Below, one piece after another: positions 8,345 through 16,499 of a DNA stretch of 27,159 bases. Source of the DNA: CAZEHJ01 sp964512485 (GTDB lineage: Bacteria > Bacteroidota > Rhodothermia > Rhodothermales > UBA10348); NCBI GenBank assembly GCA_964512485.1, contig CAZEHJ010000051.1, forward strand, positions 1-27,159. Reading direction: 5' to 3'. The number at the start of each line of letters is the position of its first letter. Position 1 is the stretch's first letter. The notes under the pieces are model-generated. The model did not search any database, was not told the DNA's origin, and worked only from the letters and a program-made list of their open reading frames with translations. Made by a program: the position numbers and the translations under genes.

Positions 8345-9268
8345 TCACTTTTGAGCCGGAAGCCATCTCGGATTGCTGTCCGATGTTTCATGATTGGTCA
8401 GATTCGTTTCGTCGGAGCCATCTGGCCGTATCACGAACACCTCAAAAGCGCCGAGGCGGGCTGAAACGAAAGCAATCCACTCGCCATCGGGAGACCAGGC
8501 CGGGGCCAGATCGTCACCTTCCGAAAACGTAAGACGAACCCAGTCCGAGCCATCCGTCGAATTCATCGTGTAAATCTCTGCATCTCCGCTGCTGGTCGAA
8601 CTGAACGCGATGCGTGATCCGTCCGGTGACCAGGACGGATACCGTTCATCCCCCGGATCGTCGGTGAGACGCCTGACCTTAAAGCCACCGGCATCCGTCA
8701 CGTACACATCCATCGAATCACTGTCTGGATTCGCGCGATTCGAATAGAAGGCAATCTCGTCCGCCACTGGAGAGAAAAACGGATGGCTGTCCGTGGAAGG
8801 ATTCTGAGTAATGTTTTCGGGCATCCCTCCAAGAGTTGAAATCACGTAGATCTCAGCATTGCCATCCTCCTCTTCTGCATCGAATGCAATCCAGTTCCCA
8901 GCCGCCGAAAACGAAGGGTCGATGCTGTGTCCTTCGCTGTCTGTCACCTGCCGTTGATTGGATCCATCGCGATCAGACATCCACACCTCCCTGCTTCCGC
9001 TTCGATTGCTGACCCAGGCGAGTTTTGAGCCGTCGATTGATCCGACGGGGTGATAATCCAGCGAATCGTGATTGGACACATTGACAAGACCGGAACCATC
9101 TGGGCTCATCAGGTAAATTTCTCCATTCCCATCGCGACTTGTCTGGAAGGCGATCAAATGACCTGCATCCTCAGCGTATTTCTGCTCATCTCCCGAAAAA
9201 TCAAGAAATAACAAAAGACCGACCAGCAGCAACGCTGCCGCCAGCGCAATTTTTCCAAGTCCACTCAT
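8345..9268 (-). CDS. Membrane-anchored PD40/TolB-like beta-propeller protein
   Basis: A 307-residue protein with an N-terminal hydrophobic anchor (about residues 5-25, KIALAAALLLVGLLLFLDF) and no lipobox, so it is probably tethered to the inner membrane facing the periplasm. The rest is about six PD40-type blades with the usual W/F-SPDGxxIAF pattern: IAFQTSRDGNGEIYLMSPDG, then repeats ending WSPDGSRIAF and WSPDGEWIAF. This is the propeller seen in TolB, but TolB's N-terminal domain is missing and no tol/pal genes are nearby, so it should not be named tolB. Its start at 9268 is fixed by a GGGAGG 6 bases upstream. It follows the amidohydrolase gene after 16 bases, so the two probably form an operon. 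Likely role is binding or scaffolding. Confidence 0.85.
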   Translation of the reverse strand: MSGLGKIALAAALLLVGLLLFLDFSGDEQKYAEDAGHLIAFQTSRDGNGEIYLMSPDGSGLVNVSNHDSLDYHPVGSIDGSKLAWVSNRSGSREVWMSDRDGSNQRQVTDSEGHSIDPSFSAAGNWIAFDAEEEDGNAEIYVISTLGGMPENITQNPSTDSHPFFSPVADEIAFYSNRANPDSDSMDVYVTDAGGFKVRRLTDDPGDERYPSWSPDGSRIAFSSTSSGDAEIYTMNSTDGSDWVRLTFSEGDDLAPAWSPDGEWIAFVSARLGAFEVFVIRPDGSDETNLTNHETSDSNPRWLPAQK

Positions 9269-9274
9269 ATCGTG

Positions 9275-9280
9275 CCTCCC
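9275..9280 (-). promoter_or_regulatory. Strong Shine-Dalgarno site of the PD40 gene
   Basis: GGGAGG on the minus strand with a 6-base spacer to the ATG at 9268. It lies in the 16-base gap after the amidohydrolase stop, consistent with a co-transcribed second gene. Confidence 0.65.
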
Positions 9281-9284
9281 GGAT

Positions 9285-10604
9285 TCAATTCTGTCTCAAC
9301 ATATTGCCGCGGGGCTGTTTACGGCGCGGATTGTTCAGTACGCGGGGGGTTTCCCAGGTAAAACGTCCATCCTGCTTGTAGACATCACCATCCTTCATTA
9401 CAAAACTCACACCCCTTAGCGCTTCGATGTCGTCGAGCGGATTATGGGGCATCGCAATGATGTCCGCATTCTTACCCACTTTCACTTCGCCGGAATTGGC
9501 ACCGAGCAGATCCGCAGCGTTCATCGTAACCATCTGCAGGATGTAGGAATTTGGAAATTCTGCGTCAACGTAGCTGTTCAGAAAATCGAGCGTCTGTTCG
9601 CCCCGGGTCCGGCCTTCTTCGTAGTAAACAGCGTCGGAGCCAAAGGCCAGTTTCACACCTTTGGCATACGCTCGTTTGTTTCTCTCGACGTTTGCCCAGT
9701 AGCGAGTCTCGCCCAAGCGGGCCGCCGGAAAGTCTGTACCGACCAGATACGTGCCGTAAGCAACCATCAGGTCCAACGTCGCATCTGAAGGATTGAATCC
9801 GTGTTCAATCGAATCCACGCCGCCCAGAACGGCATTGCGAATTCCTTCATCGCTCGTCGCATGTGACATGACTTTTACACCCATATCGTGAGCTTCTTCG
9901 ACCGCCACAGCGACATCTTCCTGAGAATAGATATACGGCTGGTTGTCAATGATGAGCTTGATGACGGTTGCCCCGTAGTGTACGTTTTCGCGAATGCCGC
10001 GAACGAGTTCTTCATGGGAATCGGCGTACAGGTATTCAGGATTCCCGAGTCCGGGTTTTTCCGGCTGCATCTGGAACTGCCCGCCAAAAGGAGCAATCAT
10101 GCGGCCCGCAGCCACCATGTTCGGTCCGGGAATCCATCCTCCGTCGATGGCTCTTCGGAGAGTCACATCGCCGTAGAGTCCGTTGTTTCCCGTATCGCGA
10201 ACCCATACGAATCCGCTTTCCAGCATCGAGCGGGTCATCTGGGTGCCCTGTGCGACGCGCATCGACGTATCCTCGATGAGACTCGCATAGTAGTATGATC
10301 CGTGATCATCAATGTCTGAACCATCCATTTCCATCAGAGCCAGATGGGTGTGTGCATCGATGAGTCCCGGCATCACATAGCTGTCAGAAAGATCGATAAC
10401 CTTAGTGCCATCAGCTGCCCTGACCCTGTCTCCAATGGCCGTAATTTTCCCATCTTCTATGAGAATGGATTGATTGTCAGTCATCGTTCCGCTGGCCACA
10501 TCGATCAGATGACCGGCTCTGATAACGACGGTCTGGGAATGGGCGGAAAAGGTCGCGAGGCTCGAGGCAAACAGCAGGGCTAGGAACGGCAGCAGTCGTC
10601 GCAT
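9285..10604 (-). CDS. Exported metal-dependent amidohydrolase (imidazolonepropionase/Xaa-Pro dipeptidase-like)
   Basis: A 439-residue enzyme of the amidohydrolase superfamily with a signal peptide (residues 1-24, ending AHSQ), so it acts outside the cytoplasm. All metal-site residues are visible: HxH in LIDAHTHLA (His85, His87), the bridging Lys candidate in TVIKLIID (Lys216), MSHATS (His248), SIEHGF (His268) and FGSDA (Asp324). This pattern and the short N-terminal beta-sandwich fit the group annotated as imidazolonepropionase-like hydrolases or prolidase-type carboxypeptidases; cytosolic histidine-pathway HutI lacks a signal peptide and there are no hut genes here. The likely substrate is a dipeptide or a cyclic amide. 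Start ATG has GGAG (10612-10615) 7 bases upstream. A TTGACA-containing promoter candidate lies just above. It is followed by the PD40 gene. Confidence 0.88.
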   Translation of the reverse strand: MRRLLPFLALLFASSLATFSAHSQTVVIRAGHLIDVASGTMTDNQSILIEDGKITAIGDRVRAADGTKVIDLSDSYVMPGLIDAHTHLALMEMDGSDIDDHGSYYYASLIEDTSMRVAQGTQMTRSMLESGFVWVRDTGNNGLYGDVTLRRAIDGGWIPGPNMVAAGRMIAPFGGQFQMQPEKPGLGNPEYLYADSHEELVRGIRENVHYGATVIKLIIDNQPYIYSQEDVAVAVEEAHDMGVKVMSHATSDEGIRNAVLGGVDSIEHGFNPSDATLDLMVAYGTYLVGTDFPAARLGETRYWANVERNKRAYAKGVKLAFGSDAVYYEEGRTRGEQTLDFLNSYVDAEFPNSYILQMVTMNAADLLGANSGEVKVGKNADIIAMPHNPLDDIEALRGVSFVMKDGDVYKQDGRFTWETPRVLNNPRRKQPRGNMLRQN

Positions 10605-10634
10605 GGCAGGTCTCCAATAATGGTGGGAAACCTG

Positions 10635-10662
10635 ATTTAAGCGATTCTTGCCGGATTGTCAA
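10635..10662 (-). promoter_or_regulatory. Promoter candidate for the amidohydrolase-PD40 operon
   Basis: On the minus strand a perfect TTGACA (10662-10657) is separated by 16 bases from TTAAAT (10640-10635, 4 of 6 to TATAAT). The predicted transcript would start about 25 bases before the ATG at 10604. The -10 match is modest. Confidence 0.35.
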
Positions 10663-10696
10663 TCAAAACAGTCCAGAAGCGTTCCAAAGTCCGATT

Positions 10697-12532
10697 CTAG
10701 TGCTTCTTACGCTTGCGGTTTCTGGCACTGGAAGCGTGCTTTCGCTTTCCGCTCGACTTTTTGAACGACTGCTTCTTCGTATGGTTGGATCGGGAAGGAG
10801 CTTTCACGTAAGAAATGCTGAATCTCTGCTCACCCAGTTTCGCTTTTTTCAGATCCCGAAAGACCTCTTTGGGCATTCCCGCGGGGAGGTCGATTAGGCT
10901 GTATGCCGGAAAGATTTCAATGTGCCCGATGTGCTCCGTATCGAGTCCGGCTTCAGACGATATGACACCCAGGATGTCCTTCGGACCCGCTTTGTGGTCG
11001 TGACCAATTTCGATGCGATAGCGCTTCATGCCGCGAGGAAGACGTCTGCGCGATGGATGCGTGTGGGGCAGTTCTACCGGGCGCTCTTGAGCGTCGCTCG
11101 GCTTTTCATCTTTCGATTTACGCGGACTTCTACCCTCGCGTTCATCTTCTACAGCCTTAGCCAGTCCTTTCTTGCGAACGGCGGCTTCGCTCGGCGCTTT
11201 GTCAACCGGTCCCAACAGCGCTTCCCTTTCGCCAATAAGTTTTTTTGCCAGCGCGGCGGCAATTTCGATGGCCGGAACGTTGTGCTCCTGCTGATATTGT
11301 TCCAACAGGCTCTGCATGAATTCCAGTTCTTCGTTGGCCAGCGTGTCGGAGATGCTCTGCTGAAAATCCGCGATGCGTTTGCTGTGCACCATTTCGACGG
11401 TCGGAAGTACGAGCGGTTCGATTTTTTTGCGCGTGGCTTTTTCGATCGCGTGCAGCATTCGTCGTTCACGGGGAGCTACAAAGAGAATAGCTTCGCCTTT
11501 CCGTCCAGCCCGTCCTGTTCGACCGATCCGGTGGATGTAGGCCTCCGTACCACTGGGTATGTCGTAGTTGATGACGTGTGAGATTCGCTCAACGTCAAGC
11601 CCGCGAGCCGCAACGTCGGTAGCTACGACGATGTCCAGGCGGCCTTTCTTGAGTCGATTCACCATCTGCTCGCGCTGCTTCTGCGGCATATCTCCATTCA
11701 GCGCTGCGGCAGAATGACCACGAGCTTCGAGTTTTTCTGCCAGCCGCGTGGTCGCCACTCTCGTGCGAACGAAAATCAACATGCCGTCAAACTCTTCAAC
11801 TTCCAGGATGCGTGTCAAGGCATCTAGCTTATGCAGACCGCTGACCTTCCAGTATCGCTGGCGGATCGTTTCTGCTGTTGCAGTCTTGCCCTTGATCGCG
11901 ATCTCTGAGGCGTCTTTGAGGTACTTGTGCGCGATGCGCTTGATCTGCGTCGGCATGGTCGCCGAAAAAAGCGCCATCTGACGCTCCTGATTCGTCTGCT
12001 CCAGGATCCACTCCACATCGTCAATGAATCCCATCCGAAGCATTTCGTCAGCTTCATCGAGGACAAGAGCCTTCAACCCACCCAGTTTCAGGCGCCCTTT
12101 GCTCATGTGGTCCATGATTCGGCCTGGCGTGCCGACGACGGCTTGTACCCCGCGCTTGAGTCCGCGGATCTGCCCTGAATAATCCTGACCACCATAGATG
12201 GGAAGGACATGAAAACCCTTGATGTGAGAGGCGTAGCGCTGAAACGCCTCTGCCACCTGGATGGCTAGTTCACGGGTGGGTGTCAGGACAAGAATCTGAA
12301 CACTCGGATTCTGAATTTCGACTCGAGCGAGCAGCGGTAGTGCAAAAGCTGCCGTCTTTCCCGTCCCCGTTGGAGCACGCCCGATCAGATCAGCGCCTTC
12401 AAGCAAAACAGGGATGGCCTGGGCCTGAATGGCAGATGGTGCTTCGTATCCCACCTCATCGACTGCAGCCATCAAGGATGCGGGGAGATTCAGATCGTGA
12501 AACGTTGTGATTTCGGAAGAAGGCTTCGACAT
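10697..12532 (-). CDS. DEAD-box ATP-dependent RNA helicase with DbpA-type RNA-binding domain
   Basis: A 611-residue RNA helicase of the DeaD/CsdA group, unwinding RNA in ribosome assembly, mRNA turnover or cold adaptation. Visible motifs in order: Q motif (TTFHDLNLP), Walker A APTGTGKTAA (about 54-63), PTRELA, TPGRIMDH, VLDEADEML (DEAD at about 159-162), SATMP, IFVRTR, ATDVAARGLDVERI and HRIGRTGRAGRKG. A charged linker precedes a DbpA-type RNA-binding domain (about 500-585, RYRIEIGHDHKAGPKDILG), and the tail is Arg/Lys/Ser-rich. The frame extends upstream to a TTG at 12580, but the ATG at 12532 (MSKPSSE) is preferred because the extension adds 16 residues ahead of the Q motif and a TATACT element overlaps it. 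It appears monocistronic. Whether it is deaD, csdA or another paralogue cannot be fixed. Confidence 0.95.
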   Translation of the reverse strand: MSKPSSEITTFHDLNLPASLMAAVDEVGYEAPSAIQAQAIPVLLEGADLIGRAPTGTGKTAAFALPLLARVEIQNPSVQILVLTPTRELAIQVAEAFQRYASHIKGFHVLPIYGGQDYSGQIRGLKRGVQAVVGTPGRIMDHMSKGRLKLGGLKALVLDEADEMLRMGFIDDVEWILEQTNQERQMALFSATMPTQIKRIAHKYLKDASEIAIKGKTATAETIRQRYWKVSGLHKLDALTRILEVEEFDGMLIFVRTRVATTRLAEKLEARGHSAAALNGDMPQKQREQMVNRLKKGRLDIVVATDVAARGLDVERISHVINYDIPSGTEAYIHRIGRTGRAGRKGEAILFVAPRERRMLHAIEKATRKKIEPLVLPTVEMVHSKRIADFQQSISDTLANEELEFMQSLLEQYQQEHNVPAIEIAAALAKKLIGEREALLGPVDKAPSEAAVRKKGLAKAVEDEREGRSPRKSKDEKPSDAQERPVELPHTHPSRRRLPRGMKRYRIEIGHDHKAGPKDILGVISSEAGLDTEHIGHIEIFPAYSLIDLPAGMPKEVFRDLKKAKLGEQRFSISYVKAPSRSNHTKKQSFKKSSGKRKHASSARNRKRKKH

Positions 12533-12662
12533 ACTAACTGCAGTGGGTTGGGCGCATTTTTGAGCGCGGTACGGCCGCAAAGTATAGAAAATGAATATGC
12601 ATACCCTGCATAGAGCCTGTTTAGACGCGAAGAATTATCTGTCCGTGACCGTGGCATTGCGC

Positions 12663-13139
12663 TTAAAGCAGTCGGGAGACCCACCACGCCAGTATTGCGA
12701 GAGGGATCATGTAAAGGTGTCCGGCCAACCAACCCATGAAATGCGGCCGAACCAGGGTGTAATAATCGGTTTCAGGTACGATTAGCCATCGGGGCCGAAA
12801 TCGAATGAGAAGAGCCCAGTCAATCACAACAAGATCCCACAGATTGACGATCCAGAGAACCAGATATGCCGCCGCTATTTGAGGCATTACGCCCGCTCCC
12901 GGAGACAATTCTGCAAGTCGGATCACTCCCAGCGAAGAAGCGCCGACAAGCAGAGTAATTATGGCGATCATTTCGACGATGACCAATGTCCGGTACTCAC
13001 GAGGAATCTGCTTCTTTCCTCTCTCATCGCGAACGTCCGGTCCGGGACCAAAGAAATGATGGACCAGCAACAATCCCGTGAAAAGCAGCGAAGCGATCAA
13101 CCCCAAAAGCCATGAAGCATCGAGAAGTGTTAGAATCAT
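12663..13139 (-). CDS. Integral membrane protein of unknown function
   Basis: A 158-residue hydrophobic protein that I do not recognise. It shows four likely transmembrane helices: about 8-28 (LLGLIASLLFTGLLLVHHFF), 50-72 (VIVEMIAIITLLVGASSLGVI), 84-108 and 135-156 (LAGHLYMIPLAILAWWVSRLL). A polar loop with FGPGPDVRDERGKK lies between the first two helices and a second loop holds VPETDYYTLVRPHF. No catalytic motif is obvious. It starts with ATG and lies divergent from the alpha/beta hydrolase; its start is about 42 bases below a TACCTTTG element. It has no clear functional link to the helicase downstream on the same strand. Confidence 0.75.
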   Translation of the reverse strand: MILTLLDASWLLGLIASLLFTGLLLVHHFFGPGPDVRDERGKKQIPREYRTLVIVEMIAIITLLVGASSLGVIRLAELSPGAGVMPQIAAAYLVLWIVNLWDLVVIDWALLIRFRPRWLIVPETDYYTLVRPHFMGWLAGHLYMIPLAILAWWVSRLL

Positions 13140-13180
13140 GAGGACGCCAGGCCGGATTTTGATTGAGCAGCCGTACAGCG

Positions 13181-13188
13181 CAAAGGTA
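13181..13188 (-). promoter_or_regulatory. Bacteroidota-type -7 element candidate
   Basis: TACCTTTG on the minus strand matches TAnnTTTG exactly and lies about 42 bases before the ATG of the membrane protein at 13139. No TTTG or TTG is seen at the expected -33 spacing, so support is partial. Confidence 0.3.
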
Positions 13189-13189
13189 A

Positions 13190-14044
13190 GTGATCCCTGC
13201 CTTCTATGATTGTTGCATTTCCGCAGTTAGAGCAGTTGTTTCAGCCGTGCCATTTGTTCAGAACGGAAATATCAGCATTTACTACGAAGTGACCGGATCA
13301 GGCCCTGCACTGATTCTGGGGCACAGCTTCCTCTGCTCCACGAAAATGTGGGCCCCTCAGATCAGATCGCTCTCAACCGGTCACACGGTGATAAACGTTG
13401 ATTTCCGGGGACACGGAAAATCCGAGTTGGGAGATGAGCGCTTCACGATTTATGATCTCAAGAACGATATGCTGTCCGTTCTCGACGATATCGGGGTCCG
13501 TGAAGCTATCTGGGGCGGACTGTCCATGGGAGGATTTGCCTCTCTTCGAGCAGCTCTGGAAAATCCCGGAAGGGTTCGAGGACTGATGATTCTGGACTCG
13601 GCCGCCCGAGTGGAATCACGCATGAGAATCCTCAAACTGAAGTCAATGCTGAGCGCGGCACGTGTAGTCGGAATGAAGCCGTTTATGCCGCAGGTCGTCC
13701 GCGAAATGTTTTCTCGACACACTATCAGGCAAAACCCTGAGCTTGTGGCCGAGTGGAAACCTCGTTTTATGGAGGTGACGCTCGATATCATTGCCAAATA
13801 CCTCCACATGCTGGAGTCGCGTGACGATTTGATCCCCCGCCTGTCACAGATCCACAAACCGACGCTGGTTCTTGCGGGCGAGGATGACCAGGCTCTCCCC
13901 GTCATCTGCTCGAAGGAGATTGCAGACGATATTCCGGACGCAAAACTGGTCATTGTCAAAGACGCAGGACACCTTTCAACACTCGAACAACCTGAAATTG
14001 TCACTGAACACCTCATGAATTTCCTGGATCGCTTCAGTGTGTAG
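13190..14044 (+). CDS. Alpha/beta-fold hydrolase
   Basis: A hydrolase of the alpha/beta fold, 284 residues from the most upstream start, with the complete triad visible: nucleophile elbow GLSMGG (Ser112), acid in LAGEDDQALP (Asp232 or Asp233) and His261 in DAGHLSTLEQP. The oxyanion region is LILGHS and the DFRGHGKS block is typical of the family. No convincing signal peptide is present, so it is probably cytoplasmic. The start is uncertain: GTG at 13190 adds a poorly conserved Cys-rich lead, while GTG at 13247 (PFVQNGNISIYYE) begins where homologues usually begin. It leads an apparent plus-strand series with the M20 peptidase (70-base gap) and DUF4395 gene. Possible activities include 3-oxoadipate enol-lactonase-like, esterase or epoxide hydrolase; substrate unknown. 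Confidence 0.88.
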   Translation: MIPAFYDCCISAVRAVVSAVPFVQNGNISIYYEVTGSGPALILGHSFLCSTKMWAPQIRSLSTGHTVINVDFRGHGKSELGDERFTIYDLKNDMLSVLDDIGVREAIWGGLSMGGFASLRAALENPGRVRGLMILDSAARVESRMRILKLKSMLSAARVVGMKPFMPQVVREMFSRHTIRQNPELVAEWKPRFMEVTLDIIAKYLHMLESRDDLIPRLSQIHKPTLVLAGEDDQALPVICSKEIADDIPDAKLVIVKDAGHLSTLEQPEIVTEHLMNFLDRFSV

Positions 14045-14113
14045 CCTTCCTTTTGACCGGAAGGAAAGCGATTTTGCGGGCTCTCGGAATTGTATCACTT
14101 CAAAAACAGCCCA

Positions 14114-15370
14114 ATGACCCGAATTGCTGTCATTCTCGCTTTCGTTATCCTCAGTTCGTGCCCATCACGCGCACAAGACGCTCTTCTGAACAGAGCCGAT
14201 GTTCAGGAGGCGATGGCCCATATCGAAGCCGAATATGAGCGATTTGTAGACAAACAAATTCAGATTTCTGAGATCCCGGCTCCTCCCTTCAAGGAAGAGG
14301 AACGGGCGGCGTTCATGGCGGCGGAATTCGATCGGCTGGGATTGACTGACGTCCACATTGATGAAGAAGGAAATGTTTACGGACAACGTGCAGGAGCGAG
14401 TGAGCGGGTATTGGTGGTGAGCGCTCACGTCGATACTGTGTTTCCCGAAGGAACGGACGTGACCGTACGCCGCGAAGGCGCAGTCTTGCACGGCCCCGGA
14501 ATCGTAGATGACGTGCTGGGACTGTCTTCATTGCTGGGATTGATTGAGTCGCTCGACGAAGCCGGAATTGAAACTGACCAGAGCCTGTTGTTCATGGGGA
14601 CCGTGGGCGAAGAAGGACTCGGTGACCTCCGGGGCGTGAAATATCTATTCAATGAGCACCCCATCCGAGACAGAATCGACGGATTCATATCGATCGACGG
14701 TAGCGGAATGAGCGGTGTGACACACGGCGCGCTGGGCAGTAAACGTTACCGCATCACGGTGAAAGGCCCTGGTGGCCACAGTTGGGGATCATTTGGTGAT
14801 GTGAATCCAGCACACGCCCTCGGGCAAATCATTGCGCGTTTCACGTCCATGCCTGCCCCTATCGATCCCCGTACGTCCTACAATGTAGGCCGCATCGGAG
14901 GCGGCACTTCGATCAACTCTATCCCGTTTGAGGTGTGGATGGAGGTGGATATGCGATCGTACAGCAACGAGGCACTGTTGGAGATAGAAGCTCTGTTTCT
15001 GGAGACGGTACAGCAAGGTATTGACGCGGAAAACCTGTTTCGAAAAAGCTCTGCGACGAGCTTGACAGTGGACATTGAAAAAGTAGGAGATCGTCCCAGC
15101 GGCACTACCGATGAAAATGAGATACTTGTTCGGGCGGCGATGAGGGCGACGAGTGCCATGCACGAGGAGCCCACACTCAGTACGAGTAGTACTGATTCGA
15201 ATATTCCCATCAGCCTCGGAATTCCAGCCATCACAATTGGGGGCGGCGGAGTCGGCACCGGATCTCATTCATTGCATGAGTCCTTTGATACCACGGACGC
15301 CTACCTTGGTCTGCAGCGTATTTTGCTCACGGTTCTCGCATACGACGAGATGAAAAAAGAAGCTCAGTAG
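14114..15370 (+). CDS. Exported M20 family metallopeptidase
   Basis: A zinc exopeptidase of the M20 (peptidase T / ArgE / DapE / carboxypeptidase G2-like) family, 418 residues. A signal peptide (about 1-21, ILSSCPSRAQ) sends it to the periplasm or outside. Metal and catalytic residues: SAHVDT (His105, Asp107), GPGIVDD (Asp132/133), GTVGEEGLG (catalytic Glu166, Glu167), SIDGSG (Asp195) and SHSLHES (His388). The dimerisation domain starts with RYRITVKGPGGHSWG. The frame reaches up to a TTG at 14090, but ATG at 14114 (MTRIAVILAF) gives the normal signal peptide and is preferred. No clear ribosome site is present. It follows the alpha/beta hydrolase and precedes a DUF4395 gene by 42 bases. Likely a dipeptide or tripeptide hydrolase used in peptide scavenging. 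Confidence 0.9.
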   Translation: MTRIAVILAFVILSSCPSRAQDALLNRADVQEAMAHIEAEYERFVDKQIQISEIPAPPFKEEERAAFMAAEFDRLGLTDVHIDEEGNVYGQRAGASERVLVVSAHVDTVFPEGTDVTVRREGAVLHGPGIVDDVLGLSSLLGLIESLDEAGIETDQSLLFMGTVGEEGLGDLRGVKYLFNEHPIRDRIDGFISIDGSGMSGVTHGALGSKRYRITVKGPGGHSWGSFGDVNPAHALGQIIARFTSMPAPIDPRTSYNVGRIGGGTSINSIPFEVWMEVDMRSYSNEALLEIEALFLETVQQGIDAENLFRKSSATSLTVDIEKVGDRPSGTTDENEILVRAAMRATSAMHEEPTLSTSSTDSNIPISLGIPAITIGGGGVGTGSHSLHESFDTTDAYLGLQRILLTVLAYDEMKKEAQ

Positions 15371-15412
15371 AGCTCCTGCCAAATCCTTCTCAATCAAACT
15401 CCGACGCAAGAC

Positions 15413-15901
15413 ATGTCCGACTCGAAACGCATTTCAGGATTCAGGTGCACGAATATTCGTCGTCAAGGTTATTTCACCCAGACGGAAGAAGAAATCTCTG
15501 AGTTGGCCGTGGGAAACCGATTCGCTTATCAGCTGTGCGCCGTTCTTGTCATTTTCGGCACTGTAACCGCCAATACGATGTTGCTGGGTTCAATGATCGG
15601 AATCACCATTCTGGCCATGATCCTGCCAAACCACCCGTTCGACTACATCTACAATGGCGGAATTCGGCACATGATCGACAAACCAGCGGTTCCTCGGCGT
15701 TCTCCTCAGCTCAGATTCGCATGTGCAATAGCCACTGTGTGGCTGGCTGCCACAGTATGGGCATTTTCGACCGGAGATTTGACGCTCGGGTACTGGCTCG
15801 GCGGTTCGTTGGGAGCCGTTGCGACTCTCGTTGGCACGCTTGACGTCTGCATTCCGTCCATTATTTACAACGCCGTCATGAGAGTCAAGGTACCGGCTTG
15901 A
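15413..15901 (+). CDS. DUF4395 family integral membrane protein
   Basis: A 162-residue membrane protein with about four helices: about 45-68 (LCAVLVIFGTVTANTMLLGSM and after), a second around 58-75, then about 105-123 (ACAIATVWLAATVWAF) and 128-148. The pattern of an N-terminal NRFAYQLCAV helix, a LPNHPFDYIYN loop and a C-terminal LDVCIPSIIYN signature recalls the DUF4395 family, recognised from memory. The N-terminal roughly 35 residues, with GFRCTNIRRQGYFTQTEEE, are soluble. Function of the family is unknown; members often sit near thioredoxin or rhodanese genes, which is not seen here. It is probably co-transcribed with the M20 peptidase (42-base gap). It converges on the DoxX-like gene. 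Confidence 0.75.
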   Translation: MSDSKRISGFRCTNIRRQGYFTQTEEEISELAVGNRFAYQLCAVLVIFGTVTANTMLLGSMIGITILAMILPNHPFDYIYNGGIRHMIDKPAVPRRSPQLRFACAIATVWLAATVWAFSTGDLTLGYWLGGSLGAVATLVGTLDVCIPSIIYNAVMRVKVPA

Positions 15902-15949
15902 CCCTGATCAGTTTTGACGAACCCGGGAGTTTGAGACGGACGGGGATAG

Positions 15950-16354
15950 TCAAACGGCGATGGCTGCTGCGTCGTTGCTCTCTGCGTCCTCTACAGCTCT
16001 TGGTACTTGGCGATTTCTCAACACCATGACCGTGTACACCGCGCCGGCGAATACAGCGACGTTAATGAGACGCATCCATTCTGAAGCGAATATGTGCGTC
16101 ACGAATGCTCCAAGCATCACAACGAGTAAAAGCTTTGCAGCATGGCGCGACACCCGCGGGATCATCAAGCCGATTCCACCACTGATCTCGAGTAGCCCGA
16201 CGACATGCGCGAATCGGGCGGGATAACCCCAGTTTTCGAACATCTCCAGGACACCCGAGACGCCAAACAATTTGGGTTGACCCGCGAGGATGAACAACAG
16301 GCCGAAAATGATTGAAAGGGTCCACATTATTATGGACATGGTTCTGGCAGACAT
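15950..16354 (-). CDS. DoxX-like family membrane protein
   Basis: A 134-residue protein with four transmembrane helices, as in DoxX/DoxD and YphA-like proteins. The first helix (MSIIMWTLSIIFGLLFILAG) is followed by the signature QPKLFGVSGVLEMFENWGYP and a second-helix block FAHVVGLLEISGGIGLMIP, both typical of the family. The C-terminal roughly 20 residues are soluble and acidic. DoxX relatives form quinone-linked oxidoreductase subunits in archaea, but for most bacterial members the role is unknown, and no partner subunit is adjacent. It is divergent from the winged-helix gene across a 145-base gap (16355-16499) that is AT-rich in the middle and could hold both promoters; I cannot fix either. 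Confidence 0.82.
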   Translation of the reverse strand: MSARTMSIIMWTLSIIFGLLFILAGQPKLFGVSGVLEMFENWGYPARFAHVVGLLEISGGIGLMIPRVSRHAAKLLLVVMLGAFVTHIFASEWMRLINVAVFAGAVYTVMVLRNRQVPRAVEDAESNDAAAIAV

Positions 16355-16499
16355 GGCGCGTTCGAATAGTTCAATTAAAATGAGCTATAAACAAGCACCA
16401 GGCACCTGAGAACACCTTTCAAAAAGCTGTCATATTTCTGTTTTTATTGTTTCATTCACCTCACGCATCTCCTTTCGTCGCTACCCGTAGAACGGTCTC

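Noticed and set aside
8345..9268. Naming the PD40 protein tolB
   Set aside because: The TolB N-terminal domain is missing and no tolQRA or pal gene is near.
10922..11581. A 219-codon open frame on the plus strand
   Set aside because: It lies entirely antisense to the RNA helicase, whose motifs are complete; its translation is rich in Phe and Arg and matches no family.
12533..12580. A TTG-initiated N-terminal extension of the helicase
   Set aside because: The added residues do not resemble helicase sequence, and a TATACT element directly above 12580 would put the transcript start at or after the TTG.
13450..14016. A 188-codon open frame on the minus strand
   Set aside because: It is antisense to the alpha/beta hydrolase; its Ser/Arg-rich translation is typical of a shadow frame.
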